A DNA stretch of 64,000 bases from DASSKF01 sp035690725 (GTDB lineage: Bacteria > Actinomycetota > Actinomycetes > Actinomycetales > Dermatophilaceae), in contig DASSKF010000117.1 in assembly GCA_035690725.1 (NCBI GenBank), forward strand, positions 10,671 through 74,670, in the 5' to 3' direction. The notes under the pieces are model-generated. The model searched no databases, had not been told where the DNA came from, and saw only the letters and a program-made list of their open reading frames with translations. Below, piece after piece: positions 29,304 to 37,893 of the stretch (its first letter is position 1; every line of letters starts with the position of its first letter). The position numbers and the translations under genes are program-made.

Positions 29304-30923
29304 TCAGTTGAGCGTGCTGCCCTCGTCCTGGTTGTAGGGGCCACCGCGCCAGGTGTCCCACGACACGACGTTGCCGGCCTCCATCACCATGAACCGCCAG
29401 GGCCCGGTGTAGGTGTTGTCGGACCACGTGTTGTCCTGGTGGAGCGTGATGTCCTTCTCGACGACGGTCCCCTGGAACGGAGACCACGAGGGGAAGGTGC
29501 CGTAGTTGGAGAACACGCCGCTGAACCCGCACGTGTTCTGCTCGGTGCAGGCGTCCCCGACCTTCCCGGGGTCGAAGTCGAAGACGTTGTCGTGCACCTT
29601 GACGTGCTGTGTCTTCCAGCGGCAGTCGTCGATGTACGGCTCGGTCCCGATGAGGTCGGGGGTGCTGCACCGCTGCACGGTGGCCCGCGGGTTGACCATC
29701 GTCGTCGCACCGGTGCTGGTGTTGGCCGGCGACCCGGCGAAGCGGTCCGCGTTCTCCCACGCCACGACGCCGCCCCAGTTGTCGATGAAGCGGTTGTTCG
29801 CGACTTCGAGCGTGTCGTTGTACGACGTGTCGACTCGCTCGTCGCTACCCGACTCCGACAGGTAGACGGCCGGTGTGGGGAAGCCCTGGTTCTGGGGGCC
29901 CTTCACCAGTCCGTTGCGCTCGAAGGTGTTCGCCACGACGTCGAGGTTGTAGCTCGCCTCGTAGAAGAGCCCTTCGGCGTCGTTGCGGGCGATGTAGTTG
30001 CCGGCGACGAGGAACCCGGCGTTGTTCGTGTCGGCCCAGATCCCGGCGCCGTGGTTGTCGTGCACGTAGTTCCCGATGATCCGTGCGTCCCGGGTCTCCC
30101 AGAACTTGCCGCCGCCGGTGCAGCCGCAGCCGGGCCGCCGGCGCTCCCAGTCGTCGGTGTTGTTGCCGGTGACCTCGTTGTCCCGAAGTGTCACGTCCTG
30201 CACCCCTGACGGGGAATAGGCACTGAAGCCGTACTGCCCGTTGTCGCGCAGGCAACTGGACTCCAGCACGTTGCGGTCCCCGAGGAAGACTCCCGCGCCG
30301 GCACTGTCCCGCACGGTCAGGTGGGACATCACCCAGCCCGGTGCTGCGTCGTGGTTGACCACGCCCTCGTTCATGTTGTCTCCCGGTCCGCCGAAGTTCT
30401 GGACCGTGAGGTACTCGACGTGGACGCCGCTCGCGTGCCCGCCGAACGCGTAGTGGTTGACCTGCCGACCGTCGAGAACCGCCCCGGGGGCACCGACGTA
30501 CCGGTTGCCGGGCTTGGGCCGAACCTGGCTGTACTCGCCGTCGCCCAGGTGGTACTCACCCGGTGCCAGCCAGAACGTGGTTCCCGGTGGGTGCCGGTGG
30601 GTCAACGCTCCGAGGTCCTGGGCGGGTCGCACCACGACGGCCCCCTGCGGCGGGGTCGACGGTCCGTCCAGGGCACTCGACCCGCAGACGAGGGCCGGCG
30701 GCTCGGTGGGCGGTTCGGCCGGGACCGGCACCTCCGTGCGTGCGGAGGCATCCGCCTCGCGATCTGCGCTCGCCCCCAGGCGCGAGGAGAACCAGTCCGA
30801 GACCGCCGTCGGCATGGTGCCACCAGCGGGGCCGACCACCACGCCCACAACCGCGGCCAGGCCCAGGACGAGCGCGGTCGTCAACAGCACCACGCGACGA
30901 CGCGAACGACGGAATGGCCCCAT
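29304..30923 (-). CDS. Secreted right-handed parallel beta-helix protein
   Basis: A 539-residue protein with a basic start RRSRRRVV and a hydrophobic segment (about residues 11-32) that acts as signal peptide or anchor. Beyond residue 90, short repeated strands such as NHYAFGGHASGVHVEYLTVQ, NVLESSCLRDNGQYGFSAYS and ARIIGNYVHDNHGAGIWADT fit a pectate-lyase-like beta-helix. GAGVFLGDRN and HDNVFDFDP add further rungs. Such folds often act as polysaccharide lyases or epimerases, but the active site is not identifiable. It is first after mfd and last of a minus-strand group with a methyltransferase and a PAP2 phosphatase. Confidence 0.85.
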   Translation of the reverse strand: MGPFRRSRRRVVLLTTALVLGLAAVVGVVVGPAGGTMPTAVSDWFSSRLGASADREADASARTEVPVPAEPPTEPPALVCGSSALDGPSTPPQGAVVVRPAQDLGALTHRHPPGTTFWLAPGEYHLGDGEYSQVRPKPGNRYVGAPGAVLDGRQVNHYAFGGHASGVHVEYLTVQNFGGPGDNMNEGVVNHDAAPGWVMSHLTVRDSAGAGVFLGDRNVLESSCLRDNGQYGFSAYSPSGVQDVTLRDNEVTGNNTDDWERRRPGCGCTGGGKFWETRDARIIGNYVHDNHGAGIWADTNNAGFLVAGNYIARNDAEGLFYEASYNLDVVANTFERNGLVKGPQNQGFPTPAVYLSESGSDERVDTSYNDTLEVANNRFIDNWGGVVAWENADRFAGSPANTSTGATTMVNPRATVQRCSTPDLIGTEPYIDDCRWKTQHVKVHDNVFDFDPGKVGDACTEQNTCGFSGVFSNYGTFPSWSPFQGTVVEKDITLHQDNTWSDNTYTGPWRFMVMEAGNVVSWDTWRGGPYNQDEGSTLN

Positions 30924-30927
30924 GAGG

Positions 30928-32088
30928 TCACCCCCGGAGGGAGAACTCCCGAGGCTCGGGCAGGGGCACGTAGACCCGTGGCGACCAGTCCCCGCTCGAA
31001 GCCGACCTCAGCTGCCCGACGACCTCCTCCGCGATGTCCCAGGTGAGGATGACGACGTCGTCGGGGCGCTCCATCAGCAGCGTCTCCACCGGACGGATCA
31101 ACACCCCGGCGCCGGGCACCCGGCAGCCGTGCTTGGCGGGTGAGAGGTCGACCGTGTAGGGCAGCAGCCGGGCATCGACGCCCGAGAGCGCCAGCAGCAC
31201 CGCCGCCTTCGAGGGTGCGCCGTATCCGGCGACCCGACGGCCCTGTTCGGCGAGTTGTTGCAGGTGCTCGCGGAACCGGACCGCGACGTGCTCGCCACGG
31301 CGGCCCAACATCCGCAGCGTCTCGAGGCGATCGAGACCGGCCTCCCGCTCCTGGGTGATGAGCTGCTTGACGCTGGAGTCGACCGTGGGCAGCTCCGCAC
31401 TCCGGGCAGCGGTGAGGCGGACGCTTCCGCCGTAGACGTCGACCATGGCCGCACGCGTGAGCGTCAGGCCATGTCGGGCGAACAGCGGCTCAGCTGCGAG
31501 GACGGACAGGTAGACGAAGTGACCGTGACGGAACGTGTCGATCAGGGTGTGCTCCACCAGCGGCAGCAGGTGGAAGAACTCGCACACCAGCCGGCCGCCG
31601 TCGGCGAGCCGGGCCGCATGGGCGGCGACGACCGCGTCGGAGCTCTCCTGGTGCATCAGGTGGTGGACGTCCACCACGAGGTCGGCGCGCTGGTCGTGAC
31701 CCACCGGCACGAGCCCCGCTGCCACGAAGTCCGGCAGCCACGAGGCTCCGTGCGAGCTGTCCAGCTCCAGGACCGTCTGCCCCGGTCGGAGTCCTTGGTC
31801 CGCAACGACAGCACGCACGGATCGTGCGGCATGCTCCCGCGCCGTCGCCGAGTCGACCGCGCTGGCCGGCTCGGGTTGCGCGCCTCGCGCCCAACCGAGC
31901 TGCACGCACGAACAGACAGGGCACATGTGCACCGTGAGCGGCCAGCTCGGATCGATCCCCCGGACCCCGGCGTCGGGGAACTGGTCCGACGCCGGGACCT
32001 CGCCGAGGTCCAGCACCACCCCCGGCTCGAGCGCGCCACAGGACCGGCACCTCTCGTGGACCGTCGGGTCAGGAGGGGCGGCGGACAT
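30928..32088 (-). CDS. C-methyltransferase-like protein with altered catalytic motifs
   Basis: The 386-residue protein has the three-part layout of NDP-sugar C-methyltransferases: an N-terminal zinc domain with CRSCGALEPGVVLDLGEVP and CPVCSCVQLG, a SAM-binding domain, and a C-terminal sugar-binding domain with AGYGAPSKAAVLLALSGVD. Compared with the second methyltransferase in this locus, the SAM loop is VLELDSSHGASW instead of VVEVASNDGYLL, and the catalytic stretch is TFRHGHFVYLS instead of TIYHEHYSYLS, losing the Tyr and Glu. It may be inactive, or act on a different substrate. It lies 4 bases before the beta-helix gene. Confidence 0.85.
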   Translation of the reverse strand: MSAAPPDPTVHERCRSCGALEPGVVLDLGEVPASDQFPDAGVRGIDPSWPLTVHMCPVCSCVQLGWARGAQPEPASAVDSATAREHAARSVRAVVADQGLRPGQTVLELDSSHGASWLPDFVAAGLVPVGHDQRADLVVDVHHLMHQESSDAVVAAHAARLADGGRLVCEFFHLLPLVEHTLIDTFRHGHFVYLSVLAAEPLFARHGLTLTRAAMVDVYGGSVRLTAARSAELPTVDSSVKQLITQEREAGLDRLETLRMLGRRGEHVAVRFREHLQQLAEQGRRVAGYGAPSKAAVLLALSGVDARLLPYTVDLSPAKHGCRVPGAGVLIRPVETLLMERPDDVVILTWDIAEEVVGQLRSASSGDWSPRVYVPLPEPREFSLRG

Positions 32089-32109
32089 GGGTGCAATTGT
32101 GCCCTGACG

Positions 32110-32811
32110 TCACGCCGGAATTCCGGGCTTTCGCGATGGGACGGGCTCGTCACGGTGGTCGCGTGCGGTTGCCTCGACCAGTTCCGGCCCGAGTGGCGAT
32201 GCTCCGAAGGCGGTCGTGACGGTCACCGCGATCAGCAAGCCACCCAGGACGTCACTGAGCCAGTGCAGGCCGATGAACAGCAGCGAGACCGACATGGCGG
32301 TCGTCACCGCAGCCACCGACACCCAAGCCCACCACCGCAACCCGCCACCCAGCAGGATCACGATGCCCACGAGGCAGAGCAGGGTGAAGGCCGCGTGACC
32401 CGACGGGTAGCTTCCGGCACCAGTGGCAGGAGCGCCCGAGGGATCCCCCCGGCCCACGACCAGCTTGGTCCCGACGACGACGACTCCGGTCGCGAGGACC
32501 GGGGCGAGGACGAGGACGACCGGTCGCCACGAGTGCCGCCGCCACCCGGACCAGCACGAGACCGCCAACAGGATCGGGACGAGCACGCGTGGCTGCAGTC
32601 CGTCCACGACGTTGCCGGTGATCGCCTGCGGGAGCCCCCACATCCCATCGGGGCGGAATACCTGGTAGGCCGCGGCGTCGAGGCCCTGGGTTCGCCCTGC
32701 CGAGACCAATGCCGTGAGGACGACGCAGGCGAGGGCAGCCGCGGCGGCGGTCGCGGCAAGAACGACACGGATCCGGCGCGACTCAGGCAGCCAGCCTCGG
32801 CCGTCTGACAC
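32110..32811 (-). CDS. PAP2 superfamily membrane phosphatase
   Basis: A 233-residue membrane protein with about six helices. PAP2 motifs are KLVVGRGDPSG (motif 1 like), GSYPSGHAAFTLL (motif 2, catalytic His) and FIGLHWLSDVLGGLL (motif 3, nucleophilic His and Asp). It could dephosphorylate undecaprenyl pyrophosphate released by polymer assembly. The start is set at GTG 32811 because GGAGGTGGAGA lies just before it; ATG 32862 is possible. It is divergent from the GT2 gene. Confidence 0.88.
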   Translation of the reverse strand: MSDGRGWLPESRRIRVVLAATAAAAALACVVLTALVSAGRTQGLDAAAYQVFRPDGMWGLPQAITGNVVDGLQPRVLVPILLAVSCWSGWRRHSWRPVVLVLAPVLATGVVVVGTKLVVGRGDPSGAPATGAGSYPSGHAAFTLLCLVGIVILLGGGLRWWAWVSVAAVTTAMSVSLLFIGLHWLSDVLGGLLIAVTVTTAFGASPLGPELVEATARDHRDEPVPSRKPGIPA

Positions 32812-32996
32812 TCTCCACCTCCAGGACAGGACGCAGGCGGGCCGAGAGCGGTACGGCTCCATCGGTGGGCACCAGTCTAGCCGCTCCGCGCCGGCCGAGG
32901 ACGGGAACCGCGAAACCACCCATCCGTCAAGGGCGCTCGGTCTACGCTGACGGACGAGGGGTCGTCGCGAGCGAGTTCTGGAAGGTGGAACAGCAG

Positions 32997-33974
32997 ATGA
33001 GGGGTCACCCGCGGCTGAGCATCGGACTGCCCGTATACAACGCCGAGCAGTACCTCGAGCAGTCACTGCGCGCCGTGCTCGGCCAGACGTTCGAGGACTT
33101 CGAGCTCATCATCTCGAGCAACGCCTCGACCGACGGGACCGACGAGATCTGCCGGGAGTACGCGCGCGAGGACTCCCGGGTCCGATTCCTCCGCCAGCCA
33201 CAGAACATCGGGGCCTCGCCCAACCACAACTTCGTGTTCGACCAGTCCACGGCACCGCTGTTCAAGTGGGTGTCGGGCGACGACCTGTATGCCCGAGACC
33301 TCCTCGGACGCTGCATCGCGATGCTCGACGACGACCCGGGACTGGTTCTCGCTCACTCGTGGACCGCCGCGATCGATGGCGAGGGCAGGCTCATCCAGGC
33401 GCTTCCCTACCCCCTGCTCACCGAGTGCCAGAGACCGGAGGAGCGGCTGCACAGCCTCCTGTTCGCGGGCGACGAGATGCCCGGTGCGATCAGGGCGGAC
33501 GACTTCTACGGTGTCATCCGCTCCGACGTGCTTCGCAAGGTCAAGCCGTTGGGGAGCTACTACCACTCGGACGTGACGTACATGGCCGAGCTCGCCCTGC
33601 ACGGTCGATTCGGACTGGTCCCCGAGTGGTTGTACTTCCGCCGCCAGCACACCGGTCGGGCGCTCGAGGCGAACCCGACGGTCCGCTCCTGGTGCAGCAA
33701 CCTCGATCCACGTCGCGCCGACCGCCTGCGGAACCCGACGGTCCGTCTCGTCGGCGAGTACGGCTGGGAGAACGTCGCACTGATCGGCCGCAGCGGACTC
33801 GGTCTTCCGGACAAGGTCCGCTGCTACCGGGTCATGGGGGAGTGGATGGCCAGCAGGGTGGTCCGTCGTGTCGTCGGACACCACGACGCGCGTGACGGCC
33901 GTCCCGAGCACGCCCTCGCCGACCCGCCGCTCTCGGTGCCCGACCTCGTGTCCGGGCAGCGGGAAGCCTCATGA
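32997..33974 (+). CDS. Glycosyltransferase family 2
   Basis: A 325-residue GT-A glycosyltransferase that adds a sugar from an NDP-sugar on the inner membrane face. It starts with RLSIGLPVYNAEQYLEQSLR, continues with SSNASTDGTDEICREYA, and has the DxD-like motif FKWVSGDDLYARD (Asp-Asp at about residue 98). A GGTGGA stretch lies before the ATG at 32997. It is first of a plus-strand run: GT2, pyruvyl transferase, flippase and a broken acyltransferase, each overlapping the next by 4 bases. Confidence 0.94.
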   Translation: MRGHPRLSIGLPVYNAEQYLEQSLRAVLGQTFEDFELIISSNASTDGTDEICREYAREDSRVRFLRQPQNIGASPNHNFVFDQSTAPLFKWVSGDDLYARDLLGRCIAMLDDDPGLVLAHSWTAAIDGEGRLIQALPYPLLTECQRPEERLHSLLFAGDEMPGAIRADDFYGVIRSDVLRKVKPLGSYYHSDVTYMAELALHGRFGLVPEWLYFRRQHTGRALEANPTVRSWCSNLDPRRADRLRNPTVRLVGEYGWENVALIGRSGLGLPDKVRCYRVMGEWMASRVVRRVVGHHDARDGRPEHALADPPLSVPDLVSGQREAS

Positions 33975-35254
33975 AGGCTGCCCCACCTCGCGCGACGAAG
34001 CGGCCCCTGGCCACCATCCGGGTCGGCCTGTGGGGCCGGCTCGGTTCCGGAAACTATGGCAACGACGGCACGTTCGAGGCGCTCGTCGGCTTCCTGCAAG
34101 GTCACGTCCCCCAAGCGGGTCTGGACTGCCTCTGCACGGGCCCGGAGGTCGTGGCAGCCCGGTACGGCATGCCCGCCGCCGATCTCCACTGGGATCACGG
34201 GGGCCACCCCGGTGGTCGAGGGCCTGCGGGCCTCCCGAGGAGGGTGCTGCGCATCGCCCTGGGAGCGCTCGTCGACGGCTCCCGGACCGTCCGGTGGGTG
34301 TCCCACCACTCGATGGTGATCGTGCCGGGGACCGGCATCTTGGAGGGTTCGCTGCCGGTCCGACCCTGGCAGGGGCCGTGGGTCCTGTTCTGCCTGTCGC
34401 TTGCCGGGCGCCTCCACCGCGTGCCGGTCGTCCTGCTGAGCGTCGGTGCGAGCCCCATCAGGGGGCGGCTGAGCCGCTGGCTGACTGTCGCCGCCACGCG
34501 CATGGCCACCCACCGAACCTACCGCGACGAGTACTCGCGGGACGTCATGCAGCAGATGGGCGCAGGCGCCGCGGCGGCTGACCGGGTCTTTCCCGACATG
34601 GCGTTCGCCCTGCCCCTTCCCCCGGCCCTGCCCGACACGGGAGACACGACCGTCGGCGTGGGCGTGATGGCGTGGTACGGCGCGAACAGCGACCGGCGCA
34701 GTCGAGAGGCGCTGCATGAGCGCTACGTCTCGGTGATCCGGGAGTTCCTCACCTGGCTGCTCACGTCGGGTTACCAGATCCGGTTGTTCACCGGTGACGA
34801 CGAGGACAACGCCGTGGCTGAGCGACTACGGGCCGACGTCCTCGGGCAGCTTCCCGATGCCGACACCCGGCGCATCGCCTTCGAACCGGTGTCCAGCCTC
34901 ACTGACCTCATGGCGCAGGTCAGTGGTGTCCGGATCATGGTCGGGGCGCGCTACCACAACGTCGTCTGCGGCCTCCGCTGTGCCGTTCCCACCATCGCCA
35001 CCGCCTACAGCGACAAGCACCGGGTCCTGATGGAGTCCTTCGAGCAGGGAGCCTTCTGCCTCGACATCCGCACGCTCGACGCGGCTGCGCTGAGGGACGC
35101 CTTCAGAGAGCTCGATCAGCAGCGGGCGCGCAGCCGCGCGCAGCTCCGGCGGGCGGCCACCAGTGCGAGCCAGGACGTGTTCTGCCAGTTCCAGGAACTC
35201 GCTGCCACCCTCCGCGTGGCTGACGGCGACGGTCGCCCGCCGGACGTGCCATGA
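33971..35254 (+). CDS. Polysaccharide pyruvyl transferase family protein
   Basis: The 427-residue protein matches the WcaK/CsaB-type pyruvyl transferase family, which moves pyruvate from PEP to a sugar as a ketal. Marks are LWGRLGSGNYGNDGTFEALV at the start, VIVPGTGILEGS, and SGVRIMVGARYHNVVCGLRC with the conserved RxH of the family. AYSDKHRVLMESF is the last conserved block. The ATG overlaps the GT2 stop (ATGA). Pyruvylation would add negative charge to the polymer. The acceptor sugar is unknown. Confidence 0.92.
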   Translation: MKAAPPRATKRPLATIRVGLWGRLGSGNYGNDGTFEALVGFLQGHVPQAGLDCLCTGPEVVAARYGMPAADLHWDHGGHPGGRGPAGLPRRVLRIALGALVDGSRTVRWVSHHSMVIVPGTGILEGSLPVRPWQGPWVLFCLSLAGRLHRVPVVLLSVGASPIRGRLSRWLTVAATRMATHRTYRDEYSRDVMQQMGAGAAAADRVFPDMAFALPLPPALPDTGDTTVGVGVMAWYGANSDRRSREALHERYVSVIREFLTWLLTSGYQIRLFTGDDEDNAVAERLRADVLGQLPDADTRRIAFEPVSSLTDLMAQVSGVRIMVGARYHNVVCGLRCAVPTIATAYSDKHRVLMESFEQGAFCLDIRTLDAAALRDAFRELDQQRARSRAQLRRAATSASQDVFCQFQELAATLRVADGDGRPPDVP

Positions 35255-36573
35255 GGCCGGTGGCCCGGCGCGTCGTGCAGCTCACCCACCTGCAGGCGCT
35301 CCGGCGACTCAGTTGGGGCATCGCCGACCAGGGGGTCTCCAGCGTCGAGAACTTCGTGCTCGGCATCTTCGTGGCCCACACTCTCGGTGCCGCCAGCCTG
35401 GGCGTCCTCGGGCTTGCCATGCTCACCTACGCGATCGTCGTCAATGCCTCGCGAGGAGTCTCGACCGACAGCCTCATGGTGAGGTTCAGCCACGCGCCAC
35501 GCGATCGCTGGCGCGCCGCCACGGCAGAAGCGACCGGTACGGCGCTCGTCGTGGGGGCTGCCGCCGCCGTCCTGGTGTTCGCATCCGGAGTCATCCTGCA
35601 CGTCACCATCGGCGGTTCCGACATGGGCACCGCCCTCATGGCGCTGGCCGTGGTCCTGCCGGGACTCACCCTCCAGGACAGCTGGCGCTATGCCTTCTTC
35701 GCGGCGGGTGAGGGCGGGAAGAGCTTCGCCAACGACGCAGTGTGGACCGTGCTGCTCTTTGCGACGCTTCCCGCGCTGCAGCACGCGAGCGTCGAGTTCG
35801 TGGTGCTCGCGTACGGCGCCACCGGGTCGTTGGCCGCCGTCTACGGCACGTGGCAGGCGCGCGTCCTTCCCAGGCCCGCGTCGACCATGCGGTGGCTGCG
35901 GCGGACTCGGGACCTCGGTCCCCGCTTCATGATGGAGAACGTCACCCTGGGAGCCGGCGGCTCCGTGCGTTCCTACACGGTCGCCGCAACGAGCGGCCTG
36001 GCAGCCGTTGGCGGTGTCCGCGGAGCCGAGATGCTCATGGGCCCCATCGTCGCGCTGCTCATGGGGATCGCCCAGGTGGCCGTCCCCGAGGCCGCACAAG
36101 GCCTCGCACGCGGACGCGCGACCTTCCGCATCGTCTGCCTTCGGCTGAGCCTCGGCCTGGCAGCAGTCTCTGCAGTGTGGGGAGCCATCATCCTCATCGT
36201 CTTTCCGTGGGGCATCGGTCCGCTGCTGCTCGGCACCGTGTGGCCGGGAGCTCAAGGACTGATGCTGGCGGTCGTCGTGGCTGCGACGTTCGGCTGCCTC
36301 ACCATTGGGCCGTCCGCCGGACTCCGTGCGCTCGGGCGGGCCGACAAGACCCTCCCGTCGCAGCTGGTGGCGACGGGACTGACCGTCGCGTTCGGCACCG
36401 CGGGGGCCGTCATCGACGGCGCCTACGGGATGGTCTGGGGGACCGCGCTGGCGTCCGTCCTCGCGAGCATCTTCTGGTGGTACCAGCTCCGTCTCGCCTA
36501 TCGGCACCACTTCTCGCACGAGGCGGCTGGACCGAGCATGCCCCTCCAGCCTTCCGCCGACGCGGCACGGTGA
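35251..36573 (+). CDS. Polysaccharide flippase (Wzx-like, MATE/MOP fold)
   Basis: A 440-residue membrane protein with about 12 to 14 helices, no signal peptide, and the overall look of the polysaccharide biosynthesis/MviN group. The start RRLSWGIADQGVSSVENFVL is typical of Wzx-like exporters. It should move lipid-linked repeat units across the membrane for the polymerase. The ATG overlaps the pyruvyl transferase stop by 4 bases. Its own stop overlaps the start of the broken acyltransferase (GTGA). Confidence 0.88.
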   Translation: MRPVARRVVQLTHLQALRRLSWGIADQGVSSVENFVLGIFVAHTLGAASLGVLGLAMLTYAIVVNASRGVSTDSLMVRFSHAPRDRWRAATAEATGTALVVGAAAAVLVFASGVILHVTIGGSDMGTALMALAVVLPGLTLQDSWRYAFFAAGEGGKSFANDAVWTVLLFATLPALQHASVEFVVLAYGATGSLAAVYGTWQARVLPRPASTMRWLRRTRDLGPRFMMENVTLGAGGSVRSYTVAATSGLAAVGGVRGAEMLMGPIVALLMGIAQVAVPEAAQGLARGRATFRIVCLRLSLGLAAVSAVWGAIILIVFPWGIGPLLLGTVWPGAQGLMLAVVVAATFGCLTIGPSAGLRALGRADKTLPSQLVATGLTVAFGTAGAVIDGAYGMVWGTALASVLASIFWWYQLRLAYRHHFSHEAAGPSMPLQPSADAAR

Positions 36574-37228
36574 CCGGCTCCGACCTTCTCCAAAACTGGC
36601 GCCGGAGACCCGCCGAGTGTCTTCGAGGTCGCACACAGCCTGCGGCAACCCCCACGGGCCCTCGTCAGGCCCGCGCTCCGCTGGAGCGGCTGACCGGCCT
36701 CCGGTTCTTCGCGGCCGTGATGGTGGTTGTCCACCACTGCACGCTGGGTCCCACGCCTTCTTCGTACTGTCCGGATTCGTGCTCGCCTGGTCGGGGACCC
36801 CTGACCTACCTGCCCGTTACTTCTACGGTCGTCGCTTCGCGCGCATCTACCCGACACACGGCGTCACGATTCTCGCCGCGCTGCTGCTCAGTGCTGCCGT
36901 CGGCCTGACGACAGGGGTCGGTCCGCTCGTGACCAGCGTCTGGCTGACGCAAGCATGGGTGCCCATCTCCCCGTACACCGAGCAGCTCAACAACGTGTCG
37001 TGGTCGTTGGCACCCGGAAACTGCTGGAAACCTGCTCTACAAGTTCCCTGCGTTCCGGGTCGGTGAGTTCCTCATCGGGGTCGCCGTCGGCCTCCTGGTC
37101 AGGAGTGGATGGCGTTCTCCGGTTGGCCTGAAACTGGCCGGTGGCTTGGTGATCACCGCCTACCTGACGCTGGCCGGCACTAGGACGCCGGCCCGCTCGA
37201 TTCGATTCGGCTGGATCAGGTGTGCTGA
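36570..37228 (+). pseudogene. Acyltransferase 3 family gene, broken
   Basis: Three fragments of an acyltransferase 3 membrane protein. The first begins at GTG 36570, overlapping the flippase stop, and contains ERLTGLRFFAAVMVVVHHC, the family's start motif. A frameshift near 36745 leads to HAFFVLSGFVLAWS and RRFARIYPTHGVTILAALLL in another frame. After NNVSWSLA most of the centre is missing, and the first frame resumes near 37029 as NLLYKFPAFRVGEFLIGVAV. About 210 of the usual 350 to 400 residues remain. The 3' end runs into the convergent acyltransferase. It would once have acylated a sugar of the polymer. Confidence 0.88.
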
Positions 37229-37893
37229 CGCCCGTCGAGGCGCCGACAGACTCGCGCGGGAGCCCCGACAGCAACACAGAACGGCGGGATGTCACGGGTG
37301 ACCACGGAGTTCGCGCCGACGACGCTTCGGCGTCCGATCCTGACTCCACTCGTCACCACGACGTGAGCGCCGAGCCAGACGTTGTCCTCGATGACAGTCG
37401 GGCCCTTGCACGTCATCCCCTGGTCGGGGACAGGCGTGTCCACGTCCGAGAAGACGTGGTTGCCGTCGGTGATGTAGGTACCGGGTCCGATCAGTACGTG
37501 GTCGCCGATGGTCACGTGCCTCTCCGCGCTGGCTGACGCACCGAGGTTCATGGTCACGTCCTGACCGATCAGCATCCGGCCGTCACCCTCGCACCTGATG
37601 TGCACGTTGGCCCCCAGAAAGGTGCCGCGTCCGAGCATCAGCTGGCCCGTGCGCAGCATGTCCAGCACATTGCCGTGCAGGGGCCTTCGCGCGAAGACGC
37701 CGCGACGGAGCAGCGCCGCTCGAAGAAGGGCACGCTCCCACGGGAGCCTTCCCTTCTCGTACCTCTTGAGGCTGCGGATCCGCTCTCGCAGCTCCCGTCG
37801 GCTCGGCCAGCCCGTACCCGTTACCGTGACGAATCCGGGAATGTCCTCAGTGGGCCATCTCGGAGTCGACCCCGTGGCCCCAACAGGCATCAC
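37216..37893 (-). CDS. LbH (hexapeptide-repeat) acyltransferase
   Basis: A 225-residue left-handed beta-helix acyltransferase of the maltose/galactoside O-acetyltransferase type. Hexapeptide rungs include RGTFLGANVHIRCEGDG, LIGQDVTMNLGASAS, VTIGDHVLIGPGTYITDGNH and the late TVIEDNVWLGAHVVVTSGVR. The catalytic His is in DGNHVF. An N-terminal helical stretch of about 60 residues precedes. It probably O-acetylates the polymer sugar. GTG 37893 or ATG 37890 overlaps the methyltransferase stop, so the two are coupled. Confidence 0.92.
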   Translation of the reverse strand: MMPVGATGSTPRWPTEDIPGFVTVTGTGWPSRRELRERIRSLKRYEKGRLPWERALLRAALLRRGVFARRPLHGNVLDMLRTGQLMLGRGTFLGANVHIRCEGDGRMLIGQDVTMNLGASASAERHVTIGDHVLIGPGTYITDGNHVFSDVDTPVPDQGMTCKGPTVIEDNVWLGAHVVVTSGVRIGRRSVVGANSVVTRDIPPFCVAVGAPARVCRRLDGRQHT

